Assembly: GCA_966211335.1 (NCBI GenBank)
Contig: CBIHNF010000001.1
Location: 1,736,001 to 1,800,000 of the forward strand
From: JAPWJZ01 sp966211335
Lineage (GTDB): Bacteria > Pseudomonadota > Alphaproteobacteria > Micavibrionales > UBA2020
Direction: 5' to 3'
Length of the DNA: 64,000 bases
In this document: positions 55,306 through 64,000 of the stretch, one piece after another
Position numbering within the stretch: the first letter of the stretch is position 1
Layout: each line of letters opens with the position of its first letter
Position numbers and translations under genes: made by a program
Notes under the pieces: model-generated
What the model was told of the DNA's origin: nothing
Databases searched by the model: none
The model's input: only the letters and a program-made list of their open reading frames with translations

Positions 55306-57495
55306 CTACTCCAGCGTGCTGAGAAGGTTTGTATAATCATCCGTCCAGATGCGCAAGTCTTTTGACGGCGGCAGGGCGACCCAGCCGTAATCATCCAGCG
55401 CGGAAAGGTCGGTATCCGCCTTCGCGACGGCAAACCACAGGCTGGCCGAGGCATAGGGTGTCGTTTTCGGTATATCCAGAACAACGCGGCTGTTCAGGTT
55501 CAGGTCGGTTGCAATGCGTTGCAGCGGCTTTGCCAGCGTGAAATAGCGGTTGGACAGGTTGAAGATGATAACGCCACCCTTCGACAACTTTGACAGGTAC
55601 GTCTCGACCGCGTCGCGCGTCAGCAGATGCGTCGGGATGGTGTCGGAGGCGAAGGCGTCAAGCGCGATCAGGTCGAAGGTTTCGGGTGATTTGGCAATTT
55701 CAAGGCGGCCGTCACCCATGATAATGCGCGGCGGGCGGCTGCCGTGGCAGGCGGAAAGGAAGGTGAACTGGTTTTCCGCGACGCGCTTCACGGCTTCGTC
55801 GATTTCGAAAAAGGTGAAGGCATTATTTTTATTGCTGTAGCAATTGAAGGTGCCGGTGCCAAGGCCGATGACGCCGATATTCTTCGGCTGAAAAAGGGAG
55901 AAGATGATGCCAACGGGTCCGCCGGCCCAGAAATAGGCGGTCGGCTTTTTCTCGTATTCCGGATCCTTGACCTGATAGCCATGCGTCGTCGTGCCATGAT
56001 ACATGTAGCGCACGGTACGCTGCTTGCCGTCAATTTCTTCCGGCACATCAATGACCTTCACGACGCCGTAAAAATTTCGCGTCGTCATCACAATATCCCG
56101 CTGCACGATAAACTGGGCGGATAACATGAGGAGGATGGAGCCATAGAACGCAGCGCGGAGGCTGGTTGCCATGAGGATGGCAACCGTGAAAAGCAGGACA
56201 TCCGCCACCAGCACCCCTGTCGACAAACGGCCGGAAGCGCTTTGGCCGAGCGCCGCATTGCCGCTGACATAGGCAAGGTACATGAACAGAGTGAGCAGGG
56301 AGAAACCAAAAAACAGTTTCGCCGTCACCGTCATCGGCTTGCGGAAATCCGGGTTCATCACGCAGGATAAAATCAGCAAGATTGGGTATTCGACAATGCG
56401 GTCAAAAACAAAGGGCACGACAAAGGCGTTTAATATTCCGCCCAGCGCACCGCCGAGAGACATGAAAAGGTAGAATTCCGTCAGCGCGCGCCCGCCGCCG
56501 TTTTTCGCATCAGGCCGTTTGTTTGCCAGCTGCATATGGCACACCAGCGCGACCAGCGTAAAAACGGCCAAGTGTAAAAACATGGCAAGAACCGAGACGC
56601 GCAGGATAGTATTGAAGACGCACAAAAGGCCAATGCCTAGCGGCACGGCGACCTGCTGCAGTCTGGCGATGTCCGGCAGCTGTGCTGTCAACTTTCCTGA
56701 AAAGGCGATAACAAAAGTCAGCAGGTAAAGCGCCAGCGGCAATACCCAGATCATGGGCGCCGAAAAAACATCCGTCGTGATATGTGTCGTGACGGCGGAG
56801 AGCAGCGCGGAGGGGAAGAACGCCAGCAGCAGCCAGTTGACGCGCTGTTCCCGCGTGACAGGCGCGCTTATAGAGACGGTCTTTGCCGTCTCCGTTTTAC
56901 CCGACAGGAACTGGCATAATATGACTGCGCCGATCAGCAGTGCAAATCCAGCTTTCCAATATCCGGCCTGCGCTGAAAGCCCCCACAACGGCTCGAACAC
57001 CAAAGGATATAAGAACAACCCGATAAAGCTGCCCGCGTTGCTTGCCGCGTAAAGGAAGTAGGGGTCTTGCGCTGCCTTTGCATTCGTCGTCGTGAACAGA
57101 CGTTGCAATGTCGATGAGGTTGCGGAGAGTGCGATGAAAGGCACCGCAACGCAAATGCACAGTAAGCGGAAAATTGCCACCGGCCCCATGCCGGAATTGT
57201 CGGCTGCCGGCAGGTGGATGGGCAGGAAGAACCACGCAAGACAAAGACTGCCGATAAAAATGACGCCATGAATGCGCGCTGAAAAGGTTGATAAAGCATG
57301 CGCCAGAAAATATCCTGCCAGCAGCATGACCTGAAAGAAGGCCATTGCGACGATCCAGCCCGCCGGCGTGCCGCCGACGATGGGGAGCAGCATTTTGCCG
57401 ACCATGGGCTGCACCGCAAACATCAACGCGGCGGATATAAATAATGTAAGGCTGTAGAGCGCGAGTACGGGGCTGAATTTGCCGGCGATGCTCAT
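55306..57495 (-). CDS. Membrane-fused spermidine-synthase-like protein (copy 3)
   Basis: 729 residues. The first 460 are membrane: about ten hydrophobic helices starting SLTLFISAALMFAVQPMVGK. The C-terminal part (about 480-720) is a spermidine/spermine-synthase-type methyltransferase fold: GVIGLGTGTFNCY, FFEIDEAVKRVA, IIMGDGRLEIA, LIALDAFASDTIPTHLLT and IFNLSNRYF. The aminopropyl-transfer acids are not conserved enough to assign polyamine activity. It begins in overlap (ATGA) with the previous copy and ends 5 bases before carB. Confidence 0.85.
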   Translation of the reverse strand: MSIAGKFSPVLALYSLTLFISAALMFAVQPMVGKMLLPIVGGTPAGWIVAMAFFQVMLLAGYFLAHALSTFSARIHGVIFIGSLCLAWFFLPIHLPAADNSGMGPVAIFRLLCICVAVPFIALSATSSTLQRLFTTTNAKAAQDPYFLYAASNAGSFIGLFLYPLVFEPLWGLSAQAGYWKAGFALLIGAVILCQFLSGKTETAKTVSISAPVTREQRVNWLLLAFFPSALLSAVTTHITTDVFSAPMIWVLPLALYLLTFVIAFSGKLTAQLPDIARLQQVAVPLGIGLLCVFNTILRVSVLAMFLHLAVFTLVALVCHMQLANKRPDAKNGGGRALTEFYLFMSLGGALGGILNAFVVPFVFDRIVEYPILLILSCVMNPDFRKPMTVTAKLFFGFSLLTLFMYLAYVSGNAALGQSASGRLSTGVLVADVLLFTVAILMATSLRAAFYGSILLMLSAQFIVQRDIVMTTRNFYGVVKVIDVPEEIDGKQRTVRYMYHGTTTHGYQVKDPEYEKKPTAYFWAGGPVGIIFSLFQPKNIGVIGLGTGTFNCYSNKNNAFTFFEIDEAVKRVAENQFTFLSACHGSRPPRIIMGDGRLEIAKSPETFDLIALDAFASDTIPTHLLTRDAVETYLSKLSKGGVIIFNLSNRYFTLAKPLQRIATDLNLNSRVVLDIPKTTPYASASLWFAVAKADTDLSALDDYGWVALPPSKDLRIWTDDYTNLLSTLE

Positions 57496-59720
57496 TTGCC
57501 GTGCTCCTCCGCCATTAGCCGACGGACGACGGAAGGCGATAGCAGGCCGAGAAGGTTGCTGTAGTCATCTGTCCATGCCCGTGTCGCGCCGGTGACAGGC
57601 ACCTGCCACCAGGGTTTGGCGGCCAGCAGCGGCGGCATTTCGCCTTTGCGGGCCAGCACCAGCCAGATGCTGCGGTTTTCAAACTTACCGTCAAGCTTGG
57701 CACGAAGGGAGGTTTCAAGGCCGAGCGCTGCGCCGGTTTCGGCAATCATGTCCCAGAGCGCGAAGTAGCGGTTGGAAATATTGACTGCAATGACGCCGCC
57801 TTGGGCAAGGCGGTCAAGGTACATCGCCAGCGCTTCCCGGGTGATGATATGCGTGGGGATGGAGTCGGAAGTGAAAACATCGACGATCAGCAGGTTGAAT
57901 TTCTCGTGTTCCAGCTTCGCCAGTTCCAGCCTTCCGTCACCCAGTATGATATTGGGCGCAGTTGCGGTGCTGCAGCGGGACAGGAAATGGAAGTAATCTT
58001 TCGCCATGGCGACAACGGCGGGATCGATCTCCAAAAAGGTGAAGTGGCGGTCTTTCGCCGCATAGCAGTTAGTCGCGCCGGCGCCGAGGCCCAGTACCGC
58101 GACACTCTTCGGCTGGAGAGTCGAGAATACATCTCCCAGCGGGCCTTCCTTTGCGTAATAGGCGGTAGGTTCTGTATCCAGCGGCGCGGTCATGATTTCC
58201 GTGCCGTGGATAGTGGAGCCGTGGAACATGACGCGCAGCGGATATTTTTTACCCTCGACCGTGTCCTGCCGCTCGATCAGCCGGATGGTGCCATAAAAAT
58301 TCCGCGATGCGGTGATCTGGCTTTGGTCGCCGATGACATATTGCGACAGCATGAAAACGCAGATCGAAATCAGCGCGAGGACAGAAGGCTGGCGGATGGT
58401 GCGGTAGTGTTTTGCCAGTAAAACCATCGCCGAAAAAATCAGCGCCAGCGTCAGCGCCACACGCGCCAGCACGCTGTCAAAGCCGAGCTTGATGACGGGC
58501 ACGTTGACGAGGAGGAAAGACAGCGCCAGAAGGCTTGCAAAAATTTTGCTACGCTTCGACCGGATGTCAAAATCCGGATGCAGCATGTAGGAGGCCAGCA
58601 GCATGAGCGGGAATTCGGCAAGGGTATTGAAAATGACGGGGATGATAAAGGCGTTGAGCAGCCCGCCAAGGGCGCCGCCGATGGACATCATCAGGTAGAA
58701 ATCCGTCAGGTGCTTTTCCGTTGGGCGCGTCTCTGCAAGACGCGTATGGCAGGCGAGGGCGATGCCGGAAAAAACCAGCAGGCAGAAAACAACCCCCGTC
58801 CAGCTGCCCAGCCAGCTGGCATGGACGAGGCTGATAAAGAAAATGCCGCTGGCGATAATATAGGGATGCGCGGTATCGAGGGCTGTGAGCGGAATAATAT
58901 GCTTCCGGCTGAAGGCGAGGATAAAAGTCACAAGGTACAGCGCCAGTGGCAAAATCCAGATCATCGGCGCGGAGATGATGTTGGTGGTGATGTACATGGT
59001 GACGCCCAGCAGCAGGCTGGACGGCAGGAATGACAGGGCGAGCCATTTTATTCTTTGTCCGGCTGAAAGGGCGGTCTGTTCGGAAGGCGCACTGTCCTGT
59101 ACCGCCGATTTTTTTTTGCCGCACAAGGCAACGCTCGCAGCGGCCAGCGCGAGGAGCAGTACATAGACGCCGCGGATCGCGCTTTGCTGCTGCGGCAGCG
59201 TAAATAAAGGTTCCAGGACGAGCGGATAGACGAGCAGGCCAAACAGGCTGCCGAGGTTGCTGGCGGCATAGAGGAAATAGGGGTCGTTTGCGGCGCTATG
59301 TGTGGTTGTCGTGAACAGCCGCTGCAGCGTGGAGGAGGTCGCGGATAGCGCGATGAAGGGAAAGCCGACCGTCGCCGTCAGCAGCAGAAATACATCCATC
59401 GCCTGCGGGCTTTCGGCGTAGCTGTGCCCGGCCATATTGAGAGGCAAAAATAAAAGCCCCGCCACAATACCAGCCATGTAAACCAGCGCATGCGCCAGCA
59501 GCGACAGCTTCGAAAGGATATGGGCGATAAGGTAGCCGACCAGCAGCATGATCTGGAAGAAGGCCATGGCCACAATCCAACCCGCCGGCGTGCCGCCAAC
59601 AATCGGTAGCAGCATTTTGCCGACGAGCGGCTGGATGGTGAAAGTGATGGTGGCGGAAAGCAGCAGTGTCAGGCTGTAAACGGCGAGCGTCGGCGAGAAT
59701 TTTTTTGCCATGTTTTCCAT
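57492..59720 (-). CDS. Membrane-fused spermidine-synthase-like protein (copy 2)
   Basis: 742 residues, the same two-part layout: N-terminal membrane region (LLLSATITFTIQPLVGK, about ten helices) and C-terminal SAM-fold domain (VAVLGLGAGATNCYA, FLEIDPAVVAMA, IILGDGRLELA, LIVDVFTSDSIPTHIIT, AVNISNRYFAL). The start (MENMAKKF) overlaps the stop of copy 1, and the stop overlaps the start of copy 3, so translation is probably coupled. Inner membrane. Function of the fused family is unknown. Confidence 0.85.
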   Translation of the reverse strand: MENMAKKFSPTLAVYSLTLLLSATITFTIQPLVGKMLLPIVGGTPAGWIVAMAFFQIMLLVGYLIAHILSKLSLLAHALVYMAGIVAGLLFLPLNMAGHSYAESPQAMDVFLLLTATVGFPFIALSATSSTLQRLFTTTTHSAANDPYFLYAASNLGSLFGLLVYPLVLEPLFTLPQQQSAIRGVYVLLLALAAASVALCGKKKSAVQDSAPSEQTALSAGQRIKWLALSFLPSSLLLGVTMYITTNIISAPMIWILPLALYLVTFILAFSRKHIIPLTALDTAHPYIIASGIFFISLVHASWLGSWTGVVFCLLVFSGIALACHTRLAETRPTEKHLTDFYLMMSIGGALGGLLNAFIIPVIFNTLAEFPLMLLASYMLHPDFDIRSKRSKIFASLLALSFLLVNVPVIKLGFDSVLARVALTLALIFSAMVLLAKHYRTIRQPSVLALISICVFMLSQYVIGDQSQITASRNFYGTIRLIERQDTVEGKKYPLRVMFHGSTIHGTEIMTAPLDTEPTAYYAKEGPLGDVFSTLQPKSVAVLGLGAGATNCYAAKDRHFTFLEIDPAVVAMAKDYFHFLSRCSTATAPNIILGDGRLELAKLEHEKFNLLIVDVFTSDSIPTHIITREALAMYLDRLAQGGVIAVNISNRYFALWDMIAETGAALGLETSLRAKLDGKFENRSIWLVLARKGEMPPLLAAKPWWQVPVTGATRAWTDDYSNLLGLLSPSVVRRLMAEEHGK

Positions 59721-61906
59721 TAACGCAGGATGCTCACGATGTTGGAGTAATTATCTGTCCAGGGGCGGAGGTTTTTTGTTTTGCTCTGGTACCAGTGGCG
59801 GGCGATGAGCGGCGCGATATCGCTTTCCTTCCGCGCCATGACGAGCCACTGGCTGTTATAGAAAAACGGCTTGCGCATATCGGGGTCGAGCATGGTGCGG
59901 CTGACAAGGCCGGCCGCTTCCGCCGCTGCCGCGAGACTGTTATCCAGATGTATATAGCGGCTGGACAGGTTGAAGGCGAGAACGCCGTGCGGCTCCAGAT
60001 GGTCGAGGTATATTTTTATCGCCTCCTGCGAGACAAGATGCACCGGCACCATGTCGGAGGAAAAAGCATCCAGCATGATAAGGTCGAACTTTTCGCTGGT
60101 GAGTTTTGATAGTTCAAGGCGTCCGTCACCGGTGATCAGGCGGTGGGGTTTTGCGCCGTGGCATTTTTCGAGGAAGGTGAATTGCTCCTGTGCCATTTTG
60201 ACAACGGCGGGGTCAAGCTCCAGGAAGGTAAATTCGCGCTGTGGCGTGGCGTAGCAGGCAAGGGTGCCGGCGCCAAGGCCCATGACGGCAATTTTATGCG
60301 GCTGCAGCCCGTCGAAAATCGCGCCGACGGGGCCCTGCTTGCCGAAATAGGATGTCGGCATCGTCATTTTGTCGGTTTCAAGCGACTGGAAGCCGTGCGT
60401 GGTTGAGCCGTGGCGGAAAAAGCGGATGTTATGCTCTGTCTTGTCGGCAGGGTCGTCGCCGCGCACGGTCATGTCGAAGACGCGGATGACGCCGTAAAAA
60501 TTCCGCTCCGTCAGCACGGGGTGGATGGGGCTGATGTAGAGCGGCGTCAGGATGGCAAGGATGGCGCTGCCGACGACGACGGCGCGGGCATGCAGCGTCG
60601 CCAGCACGAAAATGCCGATCATCATAAGATTCAGCGTTTCGGCGGTCTGGATTTTCTGTTGCAGGAAAATGCCGTAGATCATCATGCACGCGCCTGCGAG
60701 CAGGCCGTAGAGTGCGTATTTAAAGGCAAACGGCCGCATGATGCGCGGATTAAGCAGGCAGGACGCGATAAGGACGAGCGGATATTCGACAAGGCGGTCA
60801 AAAACCAGTGGTGCGATAAAAGCGTTCAAAACCCCGCCCAGCGCGCCGCCGACGGCAATCATCAGGTAGAATTCCGTCAGGCCGCGTTCGTCGTTCAGAG
60901 GGCGGCTGGCGGCCAGCATGCAGTGGCACATCAGCGCGGTGGTCGTGAAGGCGAATAGATGCCACAGCAGCGCCGCAAAAGACGTCGCCATAGTGCTGCC
61001 AGCCAGAATGATAAGCGCGATGGTGATGGAAACTGTCACCGGCTGGAGTTTCTGCAACGGCCGCAGCGGCACAATATTTTTGCGCGCGAAGGCAATGACG
61101 AAGGTCAGCAGGTACAGCCCCAGCGGCAGCACCCAGATCATGGGAACCGACAGGATTTCAGTCGTGATATGCGTCGTCACCCCCATCATCAGGCTGGAGG
61201 GTACAAAGGCGAATAAAATCCAGCGGCCACGGGTTTTCCAACCGGTCGTGATGGCGGCGGGGCGCGGGCGGGTCACCGCCGTATCTCCGGCAAAGGTCAG
61301 ACAAACCGCCGACAGCAGGGCGAGGACGCCGTAGATCATCGTCCAGCCCCAGGCCTGTTCCGGCAAGGTCAGCGCGGGCTCGATCGCGCCTGGGTAGAGC
61401 AGCAGTCCCGCAAAACTGCCAAGGTTGCTGGCGGCGTAGAGGAAGTACGGGTCCTGCTGCGACGAATGACCTGTCGAAGCGAACAGCCGCTGCAGCGTCG
61501 AGGAGGCGGCGGAGAGGGCGATGAAGGGGATGCCTGCGTGCACCGCCAGCAGTCGAACCACAAGCCAGGCATTGACCGGCCCTTCCACCTGCATCGGCAG
61601 CAGCACCGGCAGGAAAACGCCGCCAAGGACGAGACCGAAGATAAACAGCAGACCGTGGCGTTTGGCCGAAAACGTTCCGAGATAATGGGCAAGGCCGTAG
61701 CCGATCAGCAGCATGATCTGAAAAAACGCCATGGCGGCGACCCAGCCGGCAGGCGTGCCGCCGACCAGCGGCAGCAGCATTTTGCCGACCATCGGCTGCA
61801 GCATGAACATCAGCGCGGCGGATGTGAACAGCGTCGCGCCGAATAGCGCTGTTAGGTGATTTTCTTTGAGCAGGAAGGCCGGCTTCGCGATGTTATCCAT
61901 GCTCAT
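59720..61906 (-). CDS. Membrane-fused spermidine-synthase-like protein (copy 1)
   Basis: 728 residues. Membrane half with ALFGATLFTSAALMFMLQPMVGK and repeated IMLLIGYGLAHYLG-type helices, then a SAM-fold domain (IAVMGLGAGTLACYA, FLELDPAVVKMA, LITGDGRLELS, LIMLDAFSSDMVPVHLVS, AFNLSSRYI). It follows carA by 5 bases. The three copies align end to end but differ in many positions, so the duplications are not recent. Confidence 0.85.
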   Translation of the reverse strand: MSMDNIAKPAFLLKENHLTALFGATLFTSAALMFMLQPMVGKMLLPLVGGTPAGWVAAMAFFQIMLLIGYGLAHYLGTFSAKRHGLLFIFGLVLGGVFLPVLLPMQVEGPVNAWLVVRLLAVHAGIPFIALSAASSTLQRLFASTGHSSQQDPYFLYAASNLGSFAGLLLYPGAIEPALTLPEQAWGWTMIYGVLALLSAVCLTFAGDTAVTRPRPAAITTGWKTRGRWILFAFVPSSLMMGVTTHITTEILSVPMIWVLPLGLYLLTFVIAFARKNIVPLRPLQKLQPVTVSITIALIILAGSTMATSFAALLWHLFAFTTTALMCHCMLAASRPLNDERGLTEFYLMIAVGGALGGVLNAFIAPLVFDRLVEYPLVLIASCLLNPRIMRPFAFKYALYGLLAGACMMIYGIFLQQKIQTAETLNLMMIGIFVLATLHARAVVVGSAILAILTPLYISPIHPVLTERNFYGVIRVFDMTVRGDDPADKTEHNIRFFRHGSTTHGFQSLETDKMTMPTSYFGKQGPVGAIFDGLQPHKIAVMGLGAGTLACYATPQREFTFLELDPAVVKMAQEQFTFLEKCHGAKPHRLITGDGRLELSKLTSEKFDLIMLDAFSSDMVPVHLVSQEAIKIYLDHLEPHGVLAFNLSSRYIHLDNSLAAAAEAAGLVSRTMLDPDMRKPFFYNSQWLVMARKESDIAPLIARHWYQSKTKNLRPWTDNYSNIVSILR

Positions 61907-61911
61907 AAGCG

Positions 61912-63096
61912 TTACGCCGTTTTACGCAGCGGCTCCTTTTGCTGGGCCTTGATGTGGCTTGCAAAACGCTCGAACAGATATTGGCTGTCCTGCGGGCCGG
62001 GGGAGGCTTCCGGATGGTACTGGACGGAAAAGACGGGCTGGCCCTTGACGCGCAGACCTTCGTTCGAGCCATCGAACAGGCTGATGTGCGTGACTTCCGC
62101 TTCTGCCGGCAGCGTTTCCGGCAGTACGTGAAAGCCGTGGTTCTGGCTGGTGATTTCAACCTTGCCCGTCGTGAGGTCTTTGACCGGCTGGTTCGCGCCG
62201 CGGTGGCCGAAGGGCATTTTGGCGGTCTTGCCGCCGAGCGCCAGCGCCAGCATCTGGTGGCCAAGGCAGATGCCGAACAGTGGCAAGCCGCTCTTCAGCA
62301 GTTTCTGGATGACGGGGACGGCATAGACGCCGGTCGCGGCCGGGTCGCCGGGGCCGTTGGAAAGGAAAATGCCGTCCGGTTTCAGTGCCAGAATTTCTTC
62401 GGCCGAGGTGTCGCAGGGCACGACGGTGAGGCGCAGCTTTTGCGATGCAAGGCAGCGCAGAATATTCCGCTTCACGCCGTAATCAATCACCACAACATGG
62501 GCGAAGGGGTTCAGCACGGTGTCATATTTGCCGGTTTTGGGGTTCCAGCTACCCTCGCTCCAGGCGTGGATATTTTTGCAGGACACCTGGCGTGCGATGT
62601 CGAGGCCATTCATATCCGGCAGCGCCTTCAATTTTCCTTTAAGGTCGTCGAGGCTGAATTTATCCGCACCAAAATAATGAATGATACCGTTCTGCGCGCC
62701 CTTGTCGCGCAGGTGCTGGGTGAGGGCGCGGGTATCAACGCCGCAGATGCCGGTCATCTGGCGGTCTTCCAGCCATTTGTTGAAGTGGGTGTCCGAACGG
62801 TAATTGGCGGGCGAGGTGATATCGGCGCGAAGGATAAGACCCTTGGCGAAAGGCTTCTCGGTTTCGTTGTCGTCTTCGTTGGTGCCGGTGTTGCCGATAT
62901 GGGGGAAGGTGAAGGTGATGATCTGCCCGGCATACGAAGGGTCGGTCAGGATTTCCTGATAGCCCGTCATCGAGGTATTAAAGCAGAGCTCCCCGCCTGT
63001 GGTGCCGGCAGCGCCAATGCCCTTGCCCCAAAACTGGGTGCCGTCCGCCAGAATGAGGACCGCTGTCGACCGGGGTGGGATCTGTTGTTGAAACAT
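61912..63096 (-). CDS. carA: Carbamoyl-phosphate synthase small chain
   Basis: 394 residues. It supplies ammonia from glutamine to CarB. N-terminal domain opening VLILADGTQFWGKGIGA, then a class I glutamine amidotransferase with nucleophile Cys in LFGICLGHQMLALALGGK, GHRGANQPV, and the His/Glu pair in FSVQYHPEASPGPQDS. ATG after AGGGAAAATC. First gene of a carA - three membrane genes - carB - greA run, an unusual separation of carA from carB. Confidence 0.97.
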   Translation of the reverse strand: MFQQQIPPRSTAVLILADGTQFWGKGIGAAGTTGGELCFNTSMTGYQEILTDPSYAGQIITFTFPHIGNTGTNEDDNETEKPFAKGLILRADITSPANYRSDTHFNKWLEDRQMTGICGVDTRALTQHLRDKGAQNGIIHYFGADKFSLDDLKGKLKALPDMNGLDIARQVSCKNIHAWSEGSWNPKTGKYDTVLNPFAHVVVIDYGVKRNILRCLASQKLRLTVVPCDTSAEEILALKPDGIFLSNGPGDPAATGVYAVPVIQKLLKSGLPLFGICLGHQMLALALGGKTAKMPFGHRGANQPVKDLTTGKVEITSQNHGFHVLPETLPAEAEVTHISLFDGSNEGLRVKGQPVFSVQYHPEASPGPQDSQYLFERFASHIKAQQKEPLRKTA

Positions 63097-63188
63097 GATT
63101 TTCCCTGAAATTCTGGCGTGTTGTCTTTATATGTGGCATTGAATATCATATTCTTCAGCGGAAGACCACTCAAAAGCAGGAAAAACCG

Positions 63189-63653
63189 ATGCTCAGAACC
63201 ACTTTCCAGGATCGCCTGAAGCAGGCCATGCATGCCAAGGACGAGCCCGCCGTTTCGACATTACGTCTAATCATCGCGGCGATGAAAGACCGCGATATCG
63301 CGGCGCGCGGCAAGGGCAACTGGGACGGCATCCCGGATGAGGAAATCCTCTCCATGATGCAGTCGATGATCAAGCAGCGTCAGGAATCCATCCGCATGTA
63401 TCAGCAGGGCAACCGGCCGGAGCTGGCGGAGCGCGAGGCGTCTGAAATCCGCATCATCGAAGGCTTCCTGCCCAAGCAGATGTCCGACGCCGAAGTACGT
63501 GTTCTTATCGACGAAATTATCCGCGCCACCAACGCCGGCGGCATCAAGGACATGGGCAAAGTCATGGCCGAAATGAAATCGAAATACGCAGGGCAGCTTG
63601 ATTTCTCCAAGGCCAGCGGCCTTGTGAAAGAGCGTCTCGCCGGCGGCGCATAA
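63189..63653 (+). CDS. GatB/YqeY domain protein
   Basis: 154 residues, typical YqeY: KQAMHAKDEPAVSTLRLI at the N-terminus, MIKQRQESIRMYQQGNRPELA and EGFLPKQMSDAEV, then GGIKDMGKVMAEMK. The fold matches the C-terminal domain of GatB, but the role is not settled. ATG after AGGAAAAACCG, divergent from carA. Confidence 0.94.
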   Translation: MLRTTFQDRLKQAMHAKDEPAVSTLRLIIAAMKDRDIAARGKGNWDGIPDEEILSMMQSMIKQRQESIRMYQQGNRPELAEREASEIRIIEGFLPKQMSDAEVRVLIDEIIRATNAGGIKDMGKVMAEMKSKYAGQLDFSKASGLVKERLAGGA

Positions 63654-63657
63654 ATCC

Positions 63658-64000
63658 ATGAAAAGCTATGTCGCAAGCGTCGAGGGCCGTTGGGGCAAAT
63701 GCCATTATTTTGTGCAGGACCGCTATATCGGCCAGTCGCTGGTGCATTACGGCGAATATAACCCTGATGAAACCGAATTCATTGTCGCGCTGGCGGAGAA
63801 GGCCGGCAAAGGCAAACTGGTGCTGGATGTCGGCGCCAACATCGGCGTGATTTCACAAGCGCTCGAATTTTCCGGCTTCACCGTCGAGGCTTTCGAGCCG
63901 CAGCCCGAAGTCTTCAGCGTGCTGCGTGAAAACATGAAGGGCAGGGTGCATAACGTTGCCGTCGGCGCCCGCGATGGCGCAACCACCGTGCCGAATATCG
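63658..64000 (+). CDS. FkbM family SAM-dependent methyltransferase, 3' end cut off
   Basis: The first 114 residues are visible, starting at the ATG at 63658, 4 bases after the yqeY stop. A Rossmann SAM motif VLDVGANIGVIS (about 55-66) and a second acid in EAFEPQPEVF match FkbM. These enzymes usually O-methylate sugars or polyketides. The C-terminus and substrate-binding part lie outside the window. Confidence 0.82.
   Translation, partial: MKSYVASVEGRWGKCHYFVQDRYIGQSLVHYGEYNPDETEFIVALAEKAGKGKLVLDVGANIGVISQALEFSGFTVEAFEPQPEVFSVLRENMKGRVHNVAVGARDGATTVPNI

Overview
The window reads as the chromosome of a Gram-negative alphaproteobacterium. Supporting evidence: F0 ATP synthase genes ordered atpI-atpB-atpE-atpB'-atpF with no F1 genes beside them, the rsfS-rlmH-envC-ctpA cluster, an ELM1-like protein, DUF983, a YqgE/AlgH protein, a TetR regulator of the CerR type, and a tRNA-Met with encoded CCA. 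Many small uncharacterised proteins and compact gene packing would fit an environmental or Micavibrio-like lineage, but that placement is a guess. No rRNA, CRISPR array, integrase or insertion sequence was seen.

Layout. 1-2.7 kb (minus): rsfS, rlmH, envC-like and ctpA (cut by the window edge). 2.9-6.1 kb: bifunctional putA. 6.3-9.1 kb: two unknown plus-strand genes, a coiled-coil protein and a HELRH putative metallopeptidase, closed by a strong terminator. 9.1-11.8 kb: the F0 operon with a recognisable promoter. 12-17.7 kb: a BamE-like lipoprotein, two related acetyltransferase-like proteins, an M20 amidohydrolase, an ankyrin protein and a membrane-anchored YqgE. 17.7-24.7 kb: phenylalanine/tyrosine catabolism (phhA; hppD-hmgA-fah operon), two tandem ankyrin genes and metF. 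24.7-28 kb: small proteins, a YdhS-like FAD protein and an EF-hand protein. 28.4-30.6 kb: an ECF sigma factor, a membrane partner, a CnrX-like sensor and a TetR regulator in one operon. 30.6-34.8 kb: unknowns, a degenerate two-TM channel-like protein, a His/Met-rich periplasmic protein and a rhodanese.

34.9-38.0 kb holds the most unusual gene: a 1028-residue fusion of a calcineurin-like phosphoesterase to a STAND/NACHT-type NTPase, visibly A+T-rich against its surroundings. It looks like a horizontally acquired single-gene defence or signalling system. 38-44.5 kb: a HerA-like YjgR ATPase, tRNA-Met, mnmA, an operon of two small paralogs with a TsaE-like P-loop protein, a secreted internally duplicated protein, and two tandem P-loop paralogs, one with a broken Walker A motif. 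44.5-51.5 kb: ferredoxin and cysteine desulfurase, an alpha/beta hydrolase, DUF983, trxB, an ELM1-like gene, an Lrp regulator and a VWA-like protein. 51.5-63.1 kb: greA, carB and carA, with three tandem membrane-bound spermidine-synthase-like paralogs packed between carA and carB. The window closes with a yqeY gene and a truncated FkbM methyltransferase.

Start codons were re-chosen from ribosome-binding sites where the longest reading frame overlapped a neighbour or a promoter. Family names rest on motifs read by eye, not on database searches.
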